A stretch of DNA of 64,000 bases from Halocaridina rubra (GCA_037179515.1 JAXCGZ010007616.1:1-64000); one strand, 5' to 3'. Counted from the stretch's first letter, positions 1 to 22,149 are shown. Numbers and translations: made by a program. Notes: a model not told the origin generated them from the letters alone.

Positions 1-267
1 GTATAAAGACGTGCTAATAAGGTTATCGAAGAAGAAAAAGAAGAAGCGAATCTCTATACTCAGCACACCCGACAGACTGTATCTCAGATATGGAGAGAGA
101 ATGGTAGCTGCTAATGTCCCAAAGCCGTTCGATATTTTCCAGAATCTCTCTTGCACCAAGAGAGGTGTCTAGCGAGAGTAGCGAAACAAACTTCTTTGAC
201 TTCAGTTTAACTTTTGCGACTATATATACAAGGAACTCATTATCAGGAATGCGAATTTTGATTACAA

Positions 268-415
<148 letters not shown>

Positions 416-654
416 TGCTTCAAGCATTTATACAACAACAATATAGTAATCTTTTTGAGGTAACAATGATTTCAAGAAATCACCTAAAATAAAAATAAAA
501 AGTTTATGATTATTGCTCGCAGAATTTCTCTTAAACTCCCTGTAACTTATCAGAAGGGAAAACTATAATCACAAAGTATAAAATTCCCTCTCCACTAAAG
601 GACGAATGTTGACTTCAGTTACGTGATTCACTTGAAGAAGGACAAAAAAGTAGT

Positions 655-810
655 TACCGTGGCTCAAACGGTAGCATCCGCGATTCTGAGGCGTCAGGTC
701 GAGGGTTCGCGCCCCGTCACGGTCTGAGGTTAGGAAGGGCATGCACTCAGGGTAACGATTACACCTGACAAAACAAGTCCTTCGAAAGAAGGCAACCGTC
801 CTAGCCCTTA
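655..810 (+). mobile_element. tRNA-derived SINE (family S1), plus copy
   Basis: The 5' part looks like a tRNA with an internal RNA polymerase III promoter: an A-box-like TGGCTCAAACGGTAG at 660-674 and a B-box-like GGTTCGCGCCC at 704-714. A non-tRNA body follows and ends near CCTAGCCCTT. A second copy with the same head and body lies inverted at 2440-2597, which shows that this is a dispersed SINE and not a tRNA gene. Family name is a label used here only. Confidence 0.8.
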
Positions 811-2439
<1,629 letters not shown>

Positions 2440-2597
2440 AAGGGCTAGGACGGTTGCCTTCTTGCGAAGGACTTGTTTAGACAGATGTAATCGTTACCCC
2501 GAGTGCATGCCATTGCTAATTCTCAGACCGTGACGGGGCGCGAACCCTCGACCTGACGCCTCAAAGTCGCTGACGCTACCGCTTGAGCCACGGTGAC
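2440..2597 (-). mobile_element. tRNA-derived SINE (family S1), minus copy
   Basis: This is the reverse complement of the SINE at 655-810. The B box lies at 2536-2546 and the A box at 2576-2590, read on the minus strand. The body aligns through the segment with AACAAGTCCTTCG and AAGAAGGCAACC. The tRNA-like 5' end abuts a long TA array at 2598. Confidence 0.8.
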
Positions 2598-4150
<1,553 letters not shown>

Positions 4151-4219
4151 TGATATGTATGGCTATGAAGCCCCAGTGGTGTTTCTATTGCTCATCTAAT
4201 TAATGCATGCATGTATATA

Positions 4220-4306
<87 letters not shown>

Positions 4307-4329
4307 ATGTGTGTGTGTATATATATATG

Positions 4330-5103
4330 TATGTACCTACTTATTATTCTAACCTGAAAATTGTTATTCTATATCTGCTTCAAATTGTCTGCAGTAGTAC
4401 GGAATTTAAATGATAGCACTCAACAAGGGCTATTGAAAATATTGTCACAATGATTACTCTTCAAGTACTCTTCAATTATTACACTATATTTTATTATTAA
4501 TCATGATATTTTAAATTAATTGCATTTAATTATTTATTATTAATTATGATATTTAAATTAATTGCAAATTCTATTAGTATGTTATTTTTACATAACCACA
4601 TAGATTGTAATGTTATCAACTACAATATGACTGGGAGTGCCCATGTGCACATGTCCCCATGTACAGTTATCTGAATAAATAAAAAAAAAAAAAAAAAAAA
4701 TATCAGCGTCGTAACTGGAGTATTCATATGCAAATGAAGAGTTTAGAGGAAGAGTGCGACAACATATACAGTTTACACCACTCTTCAGGTCATCTCTCCA
4801 CCAAGACCTTTTTTCCCCTTGCTGATTAAGGGACAAAATCTCGGTTTTCAGATGTCAGTTTTGGAAGAAAAATTGAGTAATAATGAATACCTCAAATAAA
4901 TATAATTCTTACTACTATCGATACTGTATCTAGTGTTATTATTACTACTTAATTATTAACATTACTGTTAACATTTTTATTACAGCATTATTATTTTCTG
5001 TGAAAGCTACATTTAATCTAACTATATTTATTGCCCTCTTACTTATTAGTTTAATTACATGTCTACTTATAATTTAATTTTACTTTTAGAATAACCATTG
5101 TAC
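4330..5103. other. Gene-free AT-rich stretch upstream of the LTR element
   Basis: No gene is seen. It contains an A20 run near 4680. It ends where the left LTR of the retrotransposon begins. Confidence 0.5.
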
Positions 5104-5897
5104 TGACGTAGTGGTTTGGACCTCCACTTGAACTCAAACTTTGTAAGATGACTGGGTTATCTCACCGCTTGTCACCACTGACGTAGTGGTTTTGATTATT
5201 ATCTCACCGAGCGTCACCACTGTCGTATTGGTTTTATTATCCCATCTAATGACACCACTGACGTAGGGCTTTTCCTCCTACGTATATATATTTATAATTA
5301 TGGTAGCGTGGTTTATTAGGTTATAAATATTAGTACCTGATGGGTACAAGGTAAGAATGGACAAGCAGTAGTTCCTTTACTTATATTTATTCTAGAGTAC
5401 AACACATCCGACGCCTCAATGCCCCAATGCCCCCACCCTATGACTATCACAATCTATGATCTATCCGTGCCCCTGGCAAAGTTCTAACTAACTGTCTCTG
5501 CCCTGGGTGGCTCTTTAAATACCCCCAGGGGCAGGGCGTGGCTTAACATCCAATTCTCCAATGAAATCAGTCAGATCTAGTCCTAGCTAATCAACGCCAG
5601 GTTCAAAGTGGAATCCCTCCTACTTCCGGGGAGGAGTTATTGGGCATCTCTGCAGGGTATGTACCTGCGTACGAAACACTTGCTTATATTTCTTGCGGTT
5701 TAGGAAATGGCTAACTTCCTGGCCTTTCTTGCCCTTCTCGATGCCAGGTCCTAAGTCTCACGGTTCCGGTCATATATTTCCTTGGCACTTTCTACAAACA
5801 TTGTAATAAAATATCCGTGCCCTCGACCAACCGTTTCCGCTCAAGATCTGTTACAAGTTTCAGATTCTGGCTTCAGCATGGCGGAAGTCATACGACA
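5104..5897 (-). repeat. 3' LTR (left copy)
   Basis: It aligns along its length with 11669-12466, sharing the TATTTAAAG box, the AATAAA and the terminal ATACGACA end. The start-proximal end holds several copies of a CCACTGACGTAGTGG-like motif, slightly rearranged against the right copy. Small substitutions between the LTRs show that insertion is not very recent. Confidence 0.85.
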
Positions 5898-5909
5898 TCC
5901 CTCCCAACC
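5898..5909 (-). promoter_or_regulatory. Polypurine tract
   Basis: On the minus strand GGTTGGGAGGGA ends directly against the TG start of the 3' LTR. This is the expected place and composition for the plus-strand DNA primer of an LTR retroelement. Confidence 0.7.
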
Positions 5910-6519
5910 AAAACTGAAATATCTCTTATTTCAGTCGAAGCATGGGCTAATTTTCCGGGAGCTCTTGGACATATCCTAGCTAACATTAGTTTACAATAGA
6001 AATGGGGCCGAATTATTTAAGCTATTTTCTAAGAATTCCTATACAAATTACACAAACATAACATATAGAGAGTACCCTTACAGACAACTAGAGCATGCAG
6101 GGTCTATGTCCTTGTTGGAAATCTGAAATACAAACATATTCTTATATTTAAACAACATAATTCCAGTGTGAAACTAATATTAAACATTAATTAAGATCAA
6201 CAAGGTCAGTTTAAATCAAAACATTAATTCATCTACTTCTCTCGTTTCTTTAAAAGACAAAATTGAGTTAATTACAGTAGGATTATGACTCATTTAGAAC
6301 ATTAGCAAACAATTAAGTAGAGTATTAGCATGTATAAACAGGTAAAATGCAATAGACTATAACATCAACAGTAATTTCTATAAGAGACCCTACCGTCATC
6401 AAGTTCTATTCCTATCATTATTAGGGGCATTGATTTGTCTTAAAATTAAGCCTTAAAAACTACTCCTGAAACAAAACATGTGTTACTTTCATATGATATT
6501 ACTATTCAGAGACCAATGG

Positions 6520-7005
6520 ATAGGACGACTTTTAATTTCTCCGTCTAGGACGACTTTCGTTTTCTCTGTCTAGGACGACTTTCGTTTTTTCTGTCTAGGA
6601 CGACTTTCGTTTTTCTCTGTCTAGGACGACTTTTACTTTCTCTGTCTAGGACGACTTTTACTTTCTCTGTCTAGGACGACTTTTAATTTCTCTGGCTAGG
6701 ACGACTTTCGTTTTCTCTGTCTAGGACGACTTTCGTTTTTTCTCTGTCTAGGACGACTTTTACTTTCTCTGTCTAGGACGACTTTCTACTTTCTCTGTCT
6801 AGGACGACTTTTAATTTCTCTGGCTAGGACGACTTTCGTTTTCTCTGTCTAGGACAACTTTTAATTTCTCTGTCTAGGACGACTTTCACTTTCTCTGTCT
6901 AGGACGACTTTTAATTTCTCTGTCTAGGACGACTTTTACTTTCTCTGTCTAGGACGACTTTTACTTTCTCTGTCCAGGACAACTTTCGTTTTCTCTGTCC
7001 CTTGC
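6520..7005. repeat. 25-bp minisatellite inside the LTR element
   Basis: About 19 tandem copies of a 25-base unit, with core CTAGGACGACTTT followed by a variable A/C/G position and TTTCTCTGT. Copies differ at a few positions (TTTTAATTT, TTTTACTTT and TTTCGTTTT variants), some in short runs of the same variant. The period is not a multiple of three, so the reading frame rotates and the array is unlikely to be coding. Confidence 0.93.
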
Positions 7006-10955
<3,950 letters not shown>

Positions 10956-11576
10956 TTAGCTTATTCTAAGGAGGTGGTCCTGAAAAACTTCATGGCAGAA
11001 GGCAAGGAAGGAGAGGGTTCTCCTTCTTCTCTTCGCGTAAAATCGACGAATCGCCGTCTTCTTGGTCGGATCCGGCAACTTATACCTCTTGTAATGGGCA
11101 TTTTCACTCAATGCTCCGGTCACACTTCGGCTTACTAAGAAATATCTTAGAAATAGTTCCTTCAAAGTTTTATAATATTCTCTATTTGAGCACTCGTCAC
11201 TTCTCATCCGCAGACCCAAGTATTTCAGGAAGTCGGTCGCGGGAATTATGGACGGACATTCACGGTCTTTTACGTTTGCGCCGTCGAGGTATAAAATTGA
11301 ATTTTTGACTCGAGGCGTCTTTACAACCAGGGCACAGGGTGGGGGCTGGGCCTGCTGCGTTCCCTGTGTCACCACGGGGTTCGGAGCGGCCGGCTGTTCG
11401 TCGATGTTTGAGGCGTCGGTTTCACTGTCGGCGTCGGCCAAGTTCCTTCTCGACGGAGCGGCGTCGGCGCGTGCTTGTAGGCGCCGCACTTGTTCCTCCA
11501 GTTCGAGAATTCTCCGGTGTTTGGCCTCGTCACTCATTTCTTGAATTTGGAGATGTTGGATTTCTGCTTTTGCCAT
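10956..11576 (-). CDS. Gag-position ORF of the LTR element, unrecognised protein
   Basis: A 206-residue open frame starts with ATG about 90 bases after the 5' LTR, the usual place of gag. The N-terminal ~40 residues look like a coiled coil rich in Glu, Arg and Leu (ILELEEQVRRLQARADA). A Pro/Gln/Ala/Asp-rich linker follows. The C-terminal ~110 residues contain KYLGLRMRSDECSNREYYK and end in a basic stretch with YAKRRRRTLSF. There is no CCHC zinc knuckle. Coiled coil, linker and basic domain would suit a capsid-type protein, but that is inferred from position. It could also be an unrelated ORF carried by a non-autonomous element. Confidence 0.5.
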   Translation of the reverse strand: MAKAEIQHLQIQEMSDEAKHRRILELEEQVRRLQARADAAPSRRNLADADSETDASNIDEQPAAPNPVVTQGTQQAQPPPCALVVKTPRVKNSILYLDGANVKDRECPSIIPATDFLKYLGLRMRSDECSNREYYKTLKELFLRYFLVSRSVTGALSENAHYKRYKLPDPTKKTAIRRFYAKRRRRTLSFLAFCHEVFQDHLLRIS

Positions 11577-11954
11577 TCTTATTTTCTTTTCTTTGCACTG
11601 GTTTCTTCTGATATGAGAGTCTCTTTGTATGTATTCCAGGCGTGATGATCGTACCGCACTGCCACCACTGACGTGGGGGTTTCTTTTATCCCTCCGTACG
11701 CCACCACTGACGTAGTGGTTTTATTATTATCCCACCGCTGCCACCACTGACGTGGGGGTTTCTTTTATCCCTCCGTACGCCACCACTGACGTAGTGGTTT
11801 TGTTTATCCCATCTAATGACACCACTGACGTAGGGCTTTTCCTTCTACGTATATAAACTTTAATTATTATGGTAGCGTGGTTTATTAGGTTCTAAATATT
11901 AGTACCTGATGGGTACAAGGTAAGAATGGACAAGCAGTAGTTCCTTTACTTATA

Positions 11955-11960
11955 TTTATT
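11955..11960 (-). terminator. LTR polyadenylation signal
   Basis: AATAAA on the minus strand inside the LTR, about 125 bases past the TATA box. It is conserved in the left LTR. Confidence 0.55.
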
Positions 11961-12081
11961 CTAGAGTACAACACATCCGACGCCTCAATGCCCCAATGCC
12001 CCCACCCTATGACTATCACAATCTATGATCTATTCGTGCCCCTGGCAAGGTTCTAACTAACTGTCCCTGCCCTGGGTGGCT

Positions 12082-12090
12082 CTTTAAATA
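12082..12090 (-). promoter_or_regulatory. TATA box of the 5' LTR
   Basis: TATTTAAAG on the minus strand, in a GC-rich setting, at the place expected for the U3 promoter. The polyadenylation signal AATAAA at 11955-11960 lies downstream in the same LTR, so the R region should lie between them. Confidence 0.6.
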
Positions 12091-12512
12091 CCCCCAGGGG
12101 CAGGGCGTGGCTTAACATCCAATTCTCCAATGAAATCAGTCAGATCTAGTCCAGCTAATCAGCGCCAGGTTCAAAGTGGAATCCCACCTACTTCCGGGGA
12201 GGAGTTATTGGGCATCTCTCCTGGGCAGGTTCCTGTGTACGAAACACAAGTTTATGTTTTCTTGTGGTTTAGGAAATGGCTAACTTCCTGTCCTTTCTTG
12301 CCCTTCTCGATGCCAGGTCCTAAGTCTCACGGTTCCGGTCATATATTTCCTTGGCACTTTCTACAAACATTGTAATAAAATATCCGTGCCCTCGACCAAC
12401 CGTTTCCGCTCAAGATCTGTTACAAGTTTCAGATTCTGGCTTCAGCATGGCGGAAGTCATACGACATGACAGCAACTCCCCATTTCCATGTTCTTCTCTC
12501 GCAAAACGCAGC

Positions 12513-13122
<610 letters not shown>

Positions 13123-13128
13123 CATACA

Positions 13129-16158
<3,030 letters not shown>

Positions 16159-16439
16159 ACAGCTCTTGGAATAACGCGAGGATAGGTCTCAGAAGTGACG
16201 TGTAATGTAAAATTTGCGTAATGTAATCTGACATTTTCCATAAGAAGCAATGTTAATGGGCATAGATATGTTTCACAATCATACATAGACACACTATGCC
16301 AAAGGTATAAAATAAGTAAAACATATTTTATTAGTACATAACAAAGCAGAAAGACCTGTAGTTATTTCTGTTATCATGCAAATAGTGTAGAGTATAAAAG
16401 ATATACAGATATATATATATATCTGTACAGTAAACAAGT

Positions 16440-17160
16440 TAATGCACTCTATTATTCGGTGAGCAACAGACATACACTGGGACTTGCATGATGGCGGTGA
16501 GCACGTAACTTAAGCAGTAGAAGAGGAGGAGGATGCGGGAGAACAAACCTTTATCTGCAAACATAAACAAAGATAAAATAAAAATAAAAAATAACCAAAG
16601 CAAGACTAAAAAACAAAACAAAAATTCATTATGCAATGCCTGAATGTAAAACACATTCTACTCACTCTGTATATGGCGAGCAACAGGCGTGCGATGAGCG
16701 TGGTGGCGATGAGCACTTGACTTAAGCGGTAGGAGAAGAGGAGAACGAACCCCTATCTGCAAACGTAAAAAATAATTAACAAGAGCAAGCCTAGAAAACT
16801 AATTTTTTTCATTATGCAACGCCTGAATTACTGTAAAAAAAAAAACACATTCTACTCACTATATACGCTGAGCAACAGGCATGGAACGAGCATGGTGGCG
16901 GCAAGCATGTGACTTTAGCGGTGGAGAAGAGGAGGGGGAAGCGTTAGAACGAACCCTAGCTGCAAAAATAAATAAAGATACTGTAACATAAAAAAAATAA
17001 TAAAAGCAAGACTAGAACACTAGATTTATTTTTCATTATGCAATGCCTGACTTACAGTAATAATGTAAGTAAAATAATATACACATTGTACTCACTCTGT
17101 ATACAGTAAGCAACAGACGACGAGCAGGTGATATAAGCAGTAGGATACATAACATTCTCT
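16440..17160. repeat. Tandem repeat of ~200-bp unit within T3
   Basis: Four diverged units begin near 16450, 16670, 16862 and 17099, each with GAGCAACAGGC or a close variant. Each then has a purine-rich patch of GGTAGAAGAGGAGG type, AAACAAA stretches, and TTCATTATGCAATGCCTGA. Unit length varies from about 190 to 240. Confidence 0.8.
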
Positions 17161-17424
17161 CCATAATATCCGTTCGAGAATATGGAGACTTAAGCGAAGT
17201 TAAACTAACACCAGCAATTGCACTTTTCTTTATTCTTTCCGCATTTTCACAGATAGTGCGCAACGTACTTTTGCTGTGTTGCATCGACAGTTTTATGGCC
17301 GAGTACTCTCACCACGCTCATAACGGGCCAATACTTGAAGTTTTACTTCAAAGTTTATTGCCTTTCTCACGCTATTGAGAGTAGAAGCACTTCCACAGTC
17401 TTTTCCTGGACGTTTACTGGCCAT
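17036..17424 (-). pseudogene. Tigger-type transposase N-terminus, truncated
   Basis: The minus-strand ATG at 17424 gives MASKRPGKDCGSAST, then RKAINFEVKLQVLARYERGE, a clear match to the Tigger/pogo DNA-binding start. A single-base frameshift at codon 43 is followed by the continuing domain KLSMQHSKSTLRTICENAE and SPYSRTDIMERM. After that the frame runs into tandem-repeat sequence and no catalytic region exists. It is a fixed relic inside T3. Confidence 0.8.
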
Positions 17425-17639
17425 GATAGATACGTGCAGTATATAGAATTTGCAAAAAAAAAAAAAAAAAAAACGCAGGAGAAACAAACCTAACCACAAA
17501 AACAGTTAGAACAAGCGATATATCCACACAGTATGCTGGGTAAAGAGACATGGCAGCAAGGTGGGAAAGTGCCTCCGAGGCAGTTGCTTATTTACTAAAA
17601 ATCAGCCGCTCGTTGCAATACTACAGCTGAAGCTTTTTT

Positions 17640-17905
17640 TAACTTAAATAGGTCTGTTCAGGACAATTCGATGTTAAGTCTTCCTTCAGTTACAGTTCTT
17701 TTTCTATGCCTACAGCTGCACTGAATATTCTTGGATATTCATCACACATCTTTTATTATCCCTTCACATCTGACCAGTCATTACACTCTCCATCTCTGTT
17801 TCTCTTTACTTTATGTATTCTTCGTGCCCAGGCCCAATGAGGGCTGTTTTATTTTATAATTTTTTGGGCCCGTCCCGGTGTCAAAAAAAAAAAAAAAAAA
17901 AAAAA
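17640..17905 (+). mobile_element. LINE 3' tail fragment
   Basis: The segment with GTGCCCAGGCCCAATGAGGGC and a final CCCGGTGTC plus A23 matches the 3' ends of the Jockey/I-like LINE copies at 30380-31155 and 57995-60910, which end GCCGATGAGGGCAG and CCAGTGTCACACTCATAAAA. The poly(A) supports a retrotransposed 5'-truncated insertion. Confidence 0.65.
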
Positions 17906-18012
17906 ATCGCAGGGGCATTATTCGCACATTTCGTATTTTTTTACTATTATATTTTGGAGGCGTTATTCCAATTTCGCATATGATAGCAACGTGTAAAAAA
18001 CGAGTTGAGTGT

Positions 18013-18021
18013 ATATATATA

Positions 18022-18107
<86 letters not shown>
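18013..18107. repeat. (TA)n microsatellite
   Basis: About 95 bases of TA with one TC step near 18020. It lies between T3 and the related element that starts at 18108. Confidence 0.95.
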
Positions 18108-18109
<2 letters not shown>

Positions 18110-19747
18110 ACCCTTGTTCTTGGAATAATGCGGAGATAGGTTCTCAGAAGTGATAGGTAAATAGAAAATCGCGTAAAAAAATGAGTAATTTTCCATAGGA
18201 AACATTGATAAAGAGTATTGATACGTTCCACAACCTTTCATAGACACTATGCCAAAGATATAAGATAAGTAAAAACATTTTATAAGTACATAACAAAGCA
18301 GAAAGCCCAGTATCTATTTTTAAGAGTATACAAAAGATATTTAAATTTACTGTACAACAAGAAATTAAAATACTGTACTGTACTCTATTTTGTGGTGGGC
18401 AACAGGCATACAGTACACTGGGACGTGCATGGTGGTGGTGAGCACAAGGATACAAATGTTTTGCCGCCTCTGTATTAGCTGATGCACCTTCGCACGCTAT
18501 TTCCCTGACGATATTATATCGAAAGTTTGTTTGCTTTTTGTTCTTAATGCTTTTTTCAATATTCTTCATGATATTCAATCGCATTAAGCGGTAGAAGAGG
18601 AAGAGGCTACGGGAGAACGAACCTCTATTCACAAACGTTTTGCCGCTTCCGTATCATCTGATGCTTATCACTATTCAGGCACAATATCTTACTCATAAAA
18701 TATTTTTTTAGTCACTCTATTTGGTGTTTATCTACTTTTCAAGATTATAGTATTAATATTCCTTAGTTTTAAACATTATCCTAGCTTTTATACATATTGA
18801 CCGTGCTGCACGAAATCTAAACGTAAACAAAGTCAGCTGAGAGAAAAAGAAAACTATATAATTCGTTACAAAGAAAATGAATATCGGGGTAACTTAATTG
18901 AAATATATATATATTCTGTACACGCTATTAGCCTGAAGATATTATATCGAAAGTTTGTTTGCTGTTTGTTTTTAATGCTTTTTTGATATTTTCTTCATAA
19001 TATTCGATTGCATTAAGCGGTAGAAGAGGAGGAGGATGCGGGAGGACGAACCTCTATCCACAAACATTTTGCCACTTCCGTATCAGCTGGTGCACCCTCG
19101 CACGCTGTTTCCCTGACGATATTATATCGAAAATTTGTTTGCTGTTTGTTCTTAATGCTTTTTTTAAATTTTCTTCATAATATTCGATTGCATTAAGCGG
19201 TAGAAGAGGAGGAGGATGCTGGAGAACGAACCTCTTATCGGCAGACATTGTGCCACTTCAGTATCAGCTGATGCACCCTCGCATGCTATTTCCCTGACGA
19301 TATTATATCGAAAATTTGTTTGCTGTTTGTTCTTAATGCTGTTTTTCATTTTCTTCATAATATTCGATCGCATTAAGCGGTAGAAGAGGAGGAGGAGGTT
19401 GCAGGAGAACGAACCTCCATCCACAAAGGTTTTGCCTCTTCTGTATCAGCTGATGCACCCTCGCACGCTATTTCCCTGACGATATTATATCGAAAATTTG
19501 ATTGTTCTTAATGCATTTTTTCCATTGCCTTCATAATATCTGATCGCATTAAGCGCTAGAAGAGGAGGAGAATGGCGGAAAAGTACCTCCAAAGCGGTCT
19601 TTTTTTTTTTTTTTAACTAAAATTTAAAAACAAATTATTATTTTTTTTTTTTGCCTGGGTGTTATTCGCGAATTTTTTATTTTTTACTATTATTTTTTAG
19701 GGACGTTATTGCAATTTCACAGTAAAAGAAAAGCGGGAAAAGCAAAC

Positions 19748-19750
<3 letters not shown>
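18108..19750. mobile_element. T3-related TIR element filled with ~180-bp tandem repeats
   Basis: The left end (TTCTTGGAATAATGCGGAG) repeats the T3 left end. The right end near 19660-19730 shows TTATTCGCGAATTTTTTAT and GGACGTTATTGCAATTTCA, as in T3 near 17915-17975. The interior is almost wholly a 180-bp tandem repeat, with no transposase remnant. Confidence 0.6.
18460..19600. repeat. Tandem repeat of ~180-bp unit
   Basis: Units share CGAACCTCTATCCACAAAC, GTATCAGCTGATGCACCCTC, TTTCCCTGACGATATTATAT and GCATTAAGCGGTAGAAGAGG. CGAACCTC starts fall at 18618, 19047, 19227 and 19410, so the last three units are spaced 180-183 bases apart. The 429-base gap after the first unit holds an unrelated or highly diverged stretch. 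Confidence 0.88.
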
Positions 19751-19822
<72 letters not shown>

Positions 19823-20202
19823 CTAGTTTTATATTTAATATTTATGATATCTTTTCATGGAATTCAGAGATTGATACAAAATTAGCCTTTTCATCCTGTA
19901 TAGTACTTTGTCATTATCTCTGAACAAAGTAGGCAACATACTATATAAATTATAGTGTAAAAACATAATGTTCATACTTAAATACAGTCATCATATGTTC
20001 TACAATGTGTGGAAGAGGAGCATCGCGCATTAATTCTTACTTTACCATGAAAGCATCTTACCGAAGCTACAAATGTTTGCGCCTGATTAATAAATGTATG
20101 GTGCTTGTTTGAATGTATATTTCATTGCAGTCTGCGTATGAAATGTATATGCATTCCCGCCAACCACTATGACTCAGATATGTCTTCTGTTTTTCTCTGC
20201 AG
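19751..20202. other. TA array and probable intron upstream of exon A
   Basis: A (TA)n array at 19751-19820 is followed by AT-rich sequence without ORFs. It ends in a pyrimidine-rich acceptor, TTTTTCTCTGCAG at 20190-20202. Confidence 0.6.
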
Positions 20203-20918
20203 TGCCAAATGAGAGCCAAGAGACACGTGGCGAGATGTACTTGCACCATAAAATTTTGGAACTGCGAGCCAAACAGAAGGAACAGCTGTCTTTTCATCGG
20301 AAGCGGTACAGCGAATTACTCCACACTTATAATGAACTCGCTGGCAAATACAACGAAATCAAAGATGTTGGAACTATGAAACAAATTCTGTTGGATGCGA
20401 AAAAATTCATGAAGAAGGAACATCTCTTCTTCTTCAGGAATGAAATGTTGTTGAGAGATCGAGGTGGCACTGGGAATCGATATTCCTCCAAGTTTATGAA
20501 CCTCTTGCTAAAATATTACAACAGTAGTCACATTGGCTATCGTTTCCTTCGTCACATATTTACTCTGCCTGCAGTTAGGACACTGCTTGCATGGCAAAGT
20601 AAGAGACTGCAGATGAAGAAAAAGAATGATAAGAGCAGAGATTTTCTCGAGATAACTATCAACAATGCCACCAATCAACAAAAAGGATATTCATATGCAG
20701 TAGCAGAGCTTAATGGACCTGATGGGGAGAGCATCCCTGCTGGTTTAACACTAAACACTGCTCACAGAAATTCCATGGGGGATTCAGACATTGAAGGCAG
20801 AACTGACAGTGATACTGAGTCTGCCGATAATGATAGTTATGTGACCAATAGCTCTATGAGAAAAGAGGATCAGAAATGCGGTGTTCCAGAAATGGTCATT
20901 GAATTAGATGAAAAGTAG
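20203..20918 (+). CDS. Exon A: THAP9/P-element-like coiled-coil module, alternative terminal exon candidate
   Basis: The exon begins after TTTTTCTCTGCAG at 20202 and joins in phase 1 (first two bases TG complete a codon). It encodes about 238 residues to a TAG at 20916-20918. First comes a basic coiled coil (LELRAKQKEQLSFHRKRYSE). A segment follows with KKEHLFFFRNEMLL, GNRYSSKFMNLL, GYRFLRHIFTLPAVRTLLAW, which resembles the region after the coiled coil in THAP9 and P-element transposases. The Ser/Asp-rich tail (GDSDIEGRTDSDTESADND) is unlike exons B-D. No DDE-type catalytic residues and no THAP zinc finger are present. The upstream exon lies outside the window. An internal donor-like AAAGTAAGA near 20595 leaves open whether it is always terminal. 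Role inferred: DNA-binding or dimerisation end of a transcription-factor-like protein. Confidence 0.72.
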
Positions 20919-21001
20919 TTAAAAGTGTGATGATAATGGTTTAATCTTTAGACATAAATCAAACATCCATCAGTAAGATTTTAAGGGAAGATTTTACTCT
21001 G

Positions 21002-21007
21002 AATAAA
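21002..21007 (+). terminator. Polyadenylation signal for exon A
   Basis: AATAAA lies 84 bases after the exon A stop codon, as expected for a short 3' UTR of a terminal exon. Confidence 0.5.
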
Positions 21008-21030
21008 TTGTATAATTATAATGCCTTGGT

Positions 21031-22149
21031 TATTTGAAATTCTCAATTTATCCTTTCTAACCAAATAGTTCATTATTTTGAATAATTAACCACCATTGTA
21101 ACTTAGGAGAGAGAATATAACCATATGCACTCAGTAATATTTCCACTTGTAGGAAATGTACAGCTGACAGCAGGAATAGTAATATATCAGTATAAGAAGT
21201 TATTGGTACTTAAAGTCTATTTTACAAGAAGATAGGAAATTCTATTAGAAAAAGACATTTACTGTAACAAGAATCTCATCAGACTACTGACTGTCAAAAT
21301 CAGATCTCGCCTTTTCTGTAAATTTTCCTCTTATTGGTCAAAGTACTGAATATTTATATATCAGTCAGAAGTGACCTAGTATTTATATAGAAAATATGAA
21401 GTAAAGTACCTAAATTTTGCATTCCAAACTGAGAGGTTGTTTTATTCGTACTGGGATAAAAATTCATATCTGTTGAGTGATTCATTAAGAGTAGAGTACA
21501 AAAAGCAAAATCTATTGAAACAGCAATACAAATAGGATTTTGACAGTTATATACTAGTGATTACTTTGCACTTTTTCATTAGTTCTTCGAAAAAATGACA
21601 TTAGTGACTATAAAGTACAGGCATAGGGGAAGATGGTGCTTTGCTATTTATTAAGAATAGAAAAAGAATCATATAAATCACTCATTTGAGTGACTGGAGT
21701 TACATATTCACATTTCAGAAGCTGTAGTGTCCTTATTAGTTTTTGAGAGTTAGCCACTGTACAACTATTTTGAATCATACAGTATGAATTATATTTATAA
21801 TATATTCTTTACTATAAAGACTAATGATTTTTAATAAATTATTGTTTTTAATACATTACCTACCCTCCCAATAGAATGCTTACTTCGTATCTGTGTTGGA
21901 CTTGATATCTGTAAACAAGACCTATCCTTTCTTTCTGCTTCTGTTTATTGCGTTTTTCTTTAATACAATGAAGGAAAAATCTGAAATAAGAAGGAAATGT
22001 CGGCCTGCTGAATTTATATTCAGACAACATAGAAAATGTGTGATGATCCTCTTCTTCCAGCATCAGGAATATTCTTTTAGCTTCCTTTTAATGCATAGAG
22101 AATTCGAGGTTGAAATATATTTCTTACTCTCCACAGGTGATATCCCAGC
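21031..22149. other. Gene-free stretch between exon A and a LINE relic
   Basis: AT-rich sequence with short ORFs only. No transposon terminus or RNA gene is visible. Probably an intron relative to exons B-D if the array is one gene. Confidence 0.5.

Larger units (their letters stand above)
11669..12466 (-). repeat. 5' LTR (right copy)
   Basis: Direct repeat of the left LTR. Read on the minus strand it starts TGTCGTATGAC, has TATTTAAAG near its centre, then AATAAA about 125 bases later, and ends in a cluster of CCACCACTGACGTAGTGG-like units. Two of these units are an exact local tandem duplication not found in the left LTR. Confidence 0.85.
16160..18012 (-). mobile_element. Tigger-type element T3 with internal tandem repeats
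   Basis: The left end, CTCTTGGAATAACGCGAGG, is matched in inverse by the GGCGTTATTCCAA stretch near 17960, both inside TA arrays. The element carries a transposase N-terminus on the minus strand (17036-17424), a ~200-bp tandem repeat (16440-17160) and a LINE 3' tail insertion (about 17640-17905). The DDE region is missing. The left-end sequence recurs in the same orientation at 18108, so a related element follows immediately. Confidence 0.65.

Noticed and set aside
5782..5999. Identical short ORF starts at 5782 and 12351 as a possible duplicated gene
   Set aside because: They are the two LTRs of one retrotransposon, read in the antisense direction.
6520..7005. CRISPR-like direct repeats
   Set aside because: Units are contiguous without spacers and the sequence is eukaryotic; it is a minisatellite.
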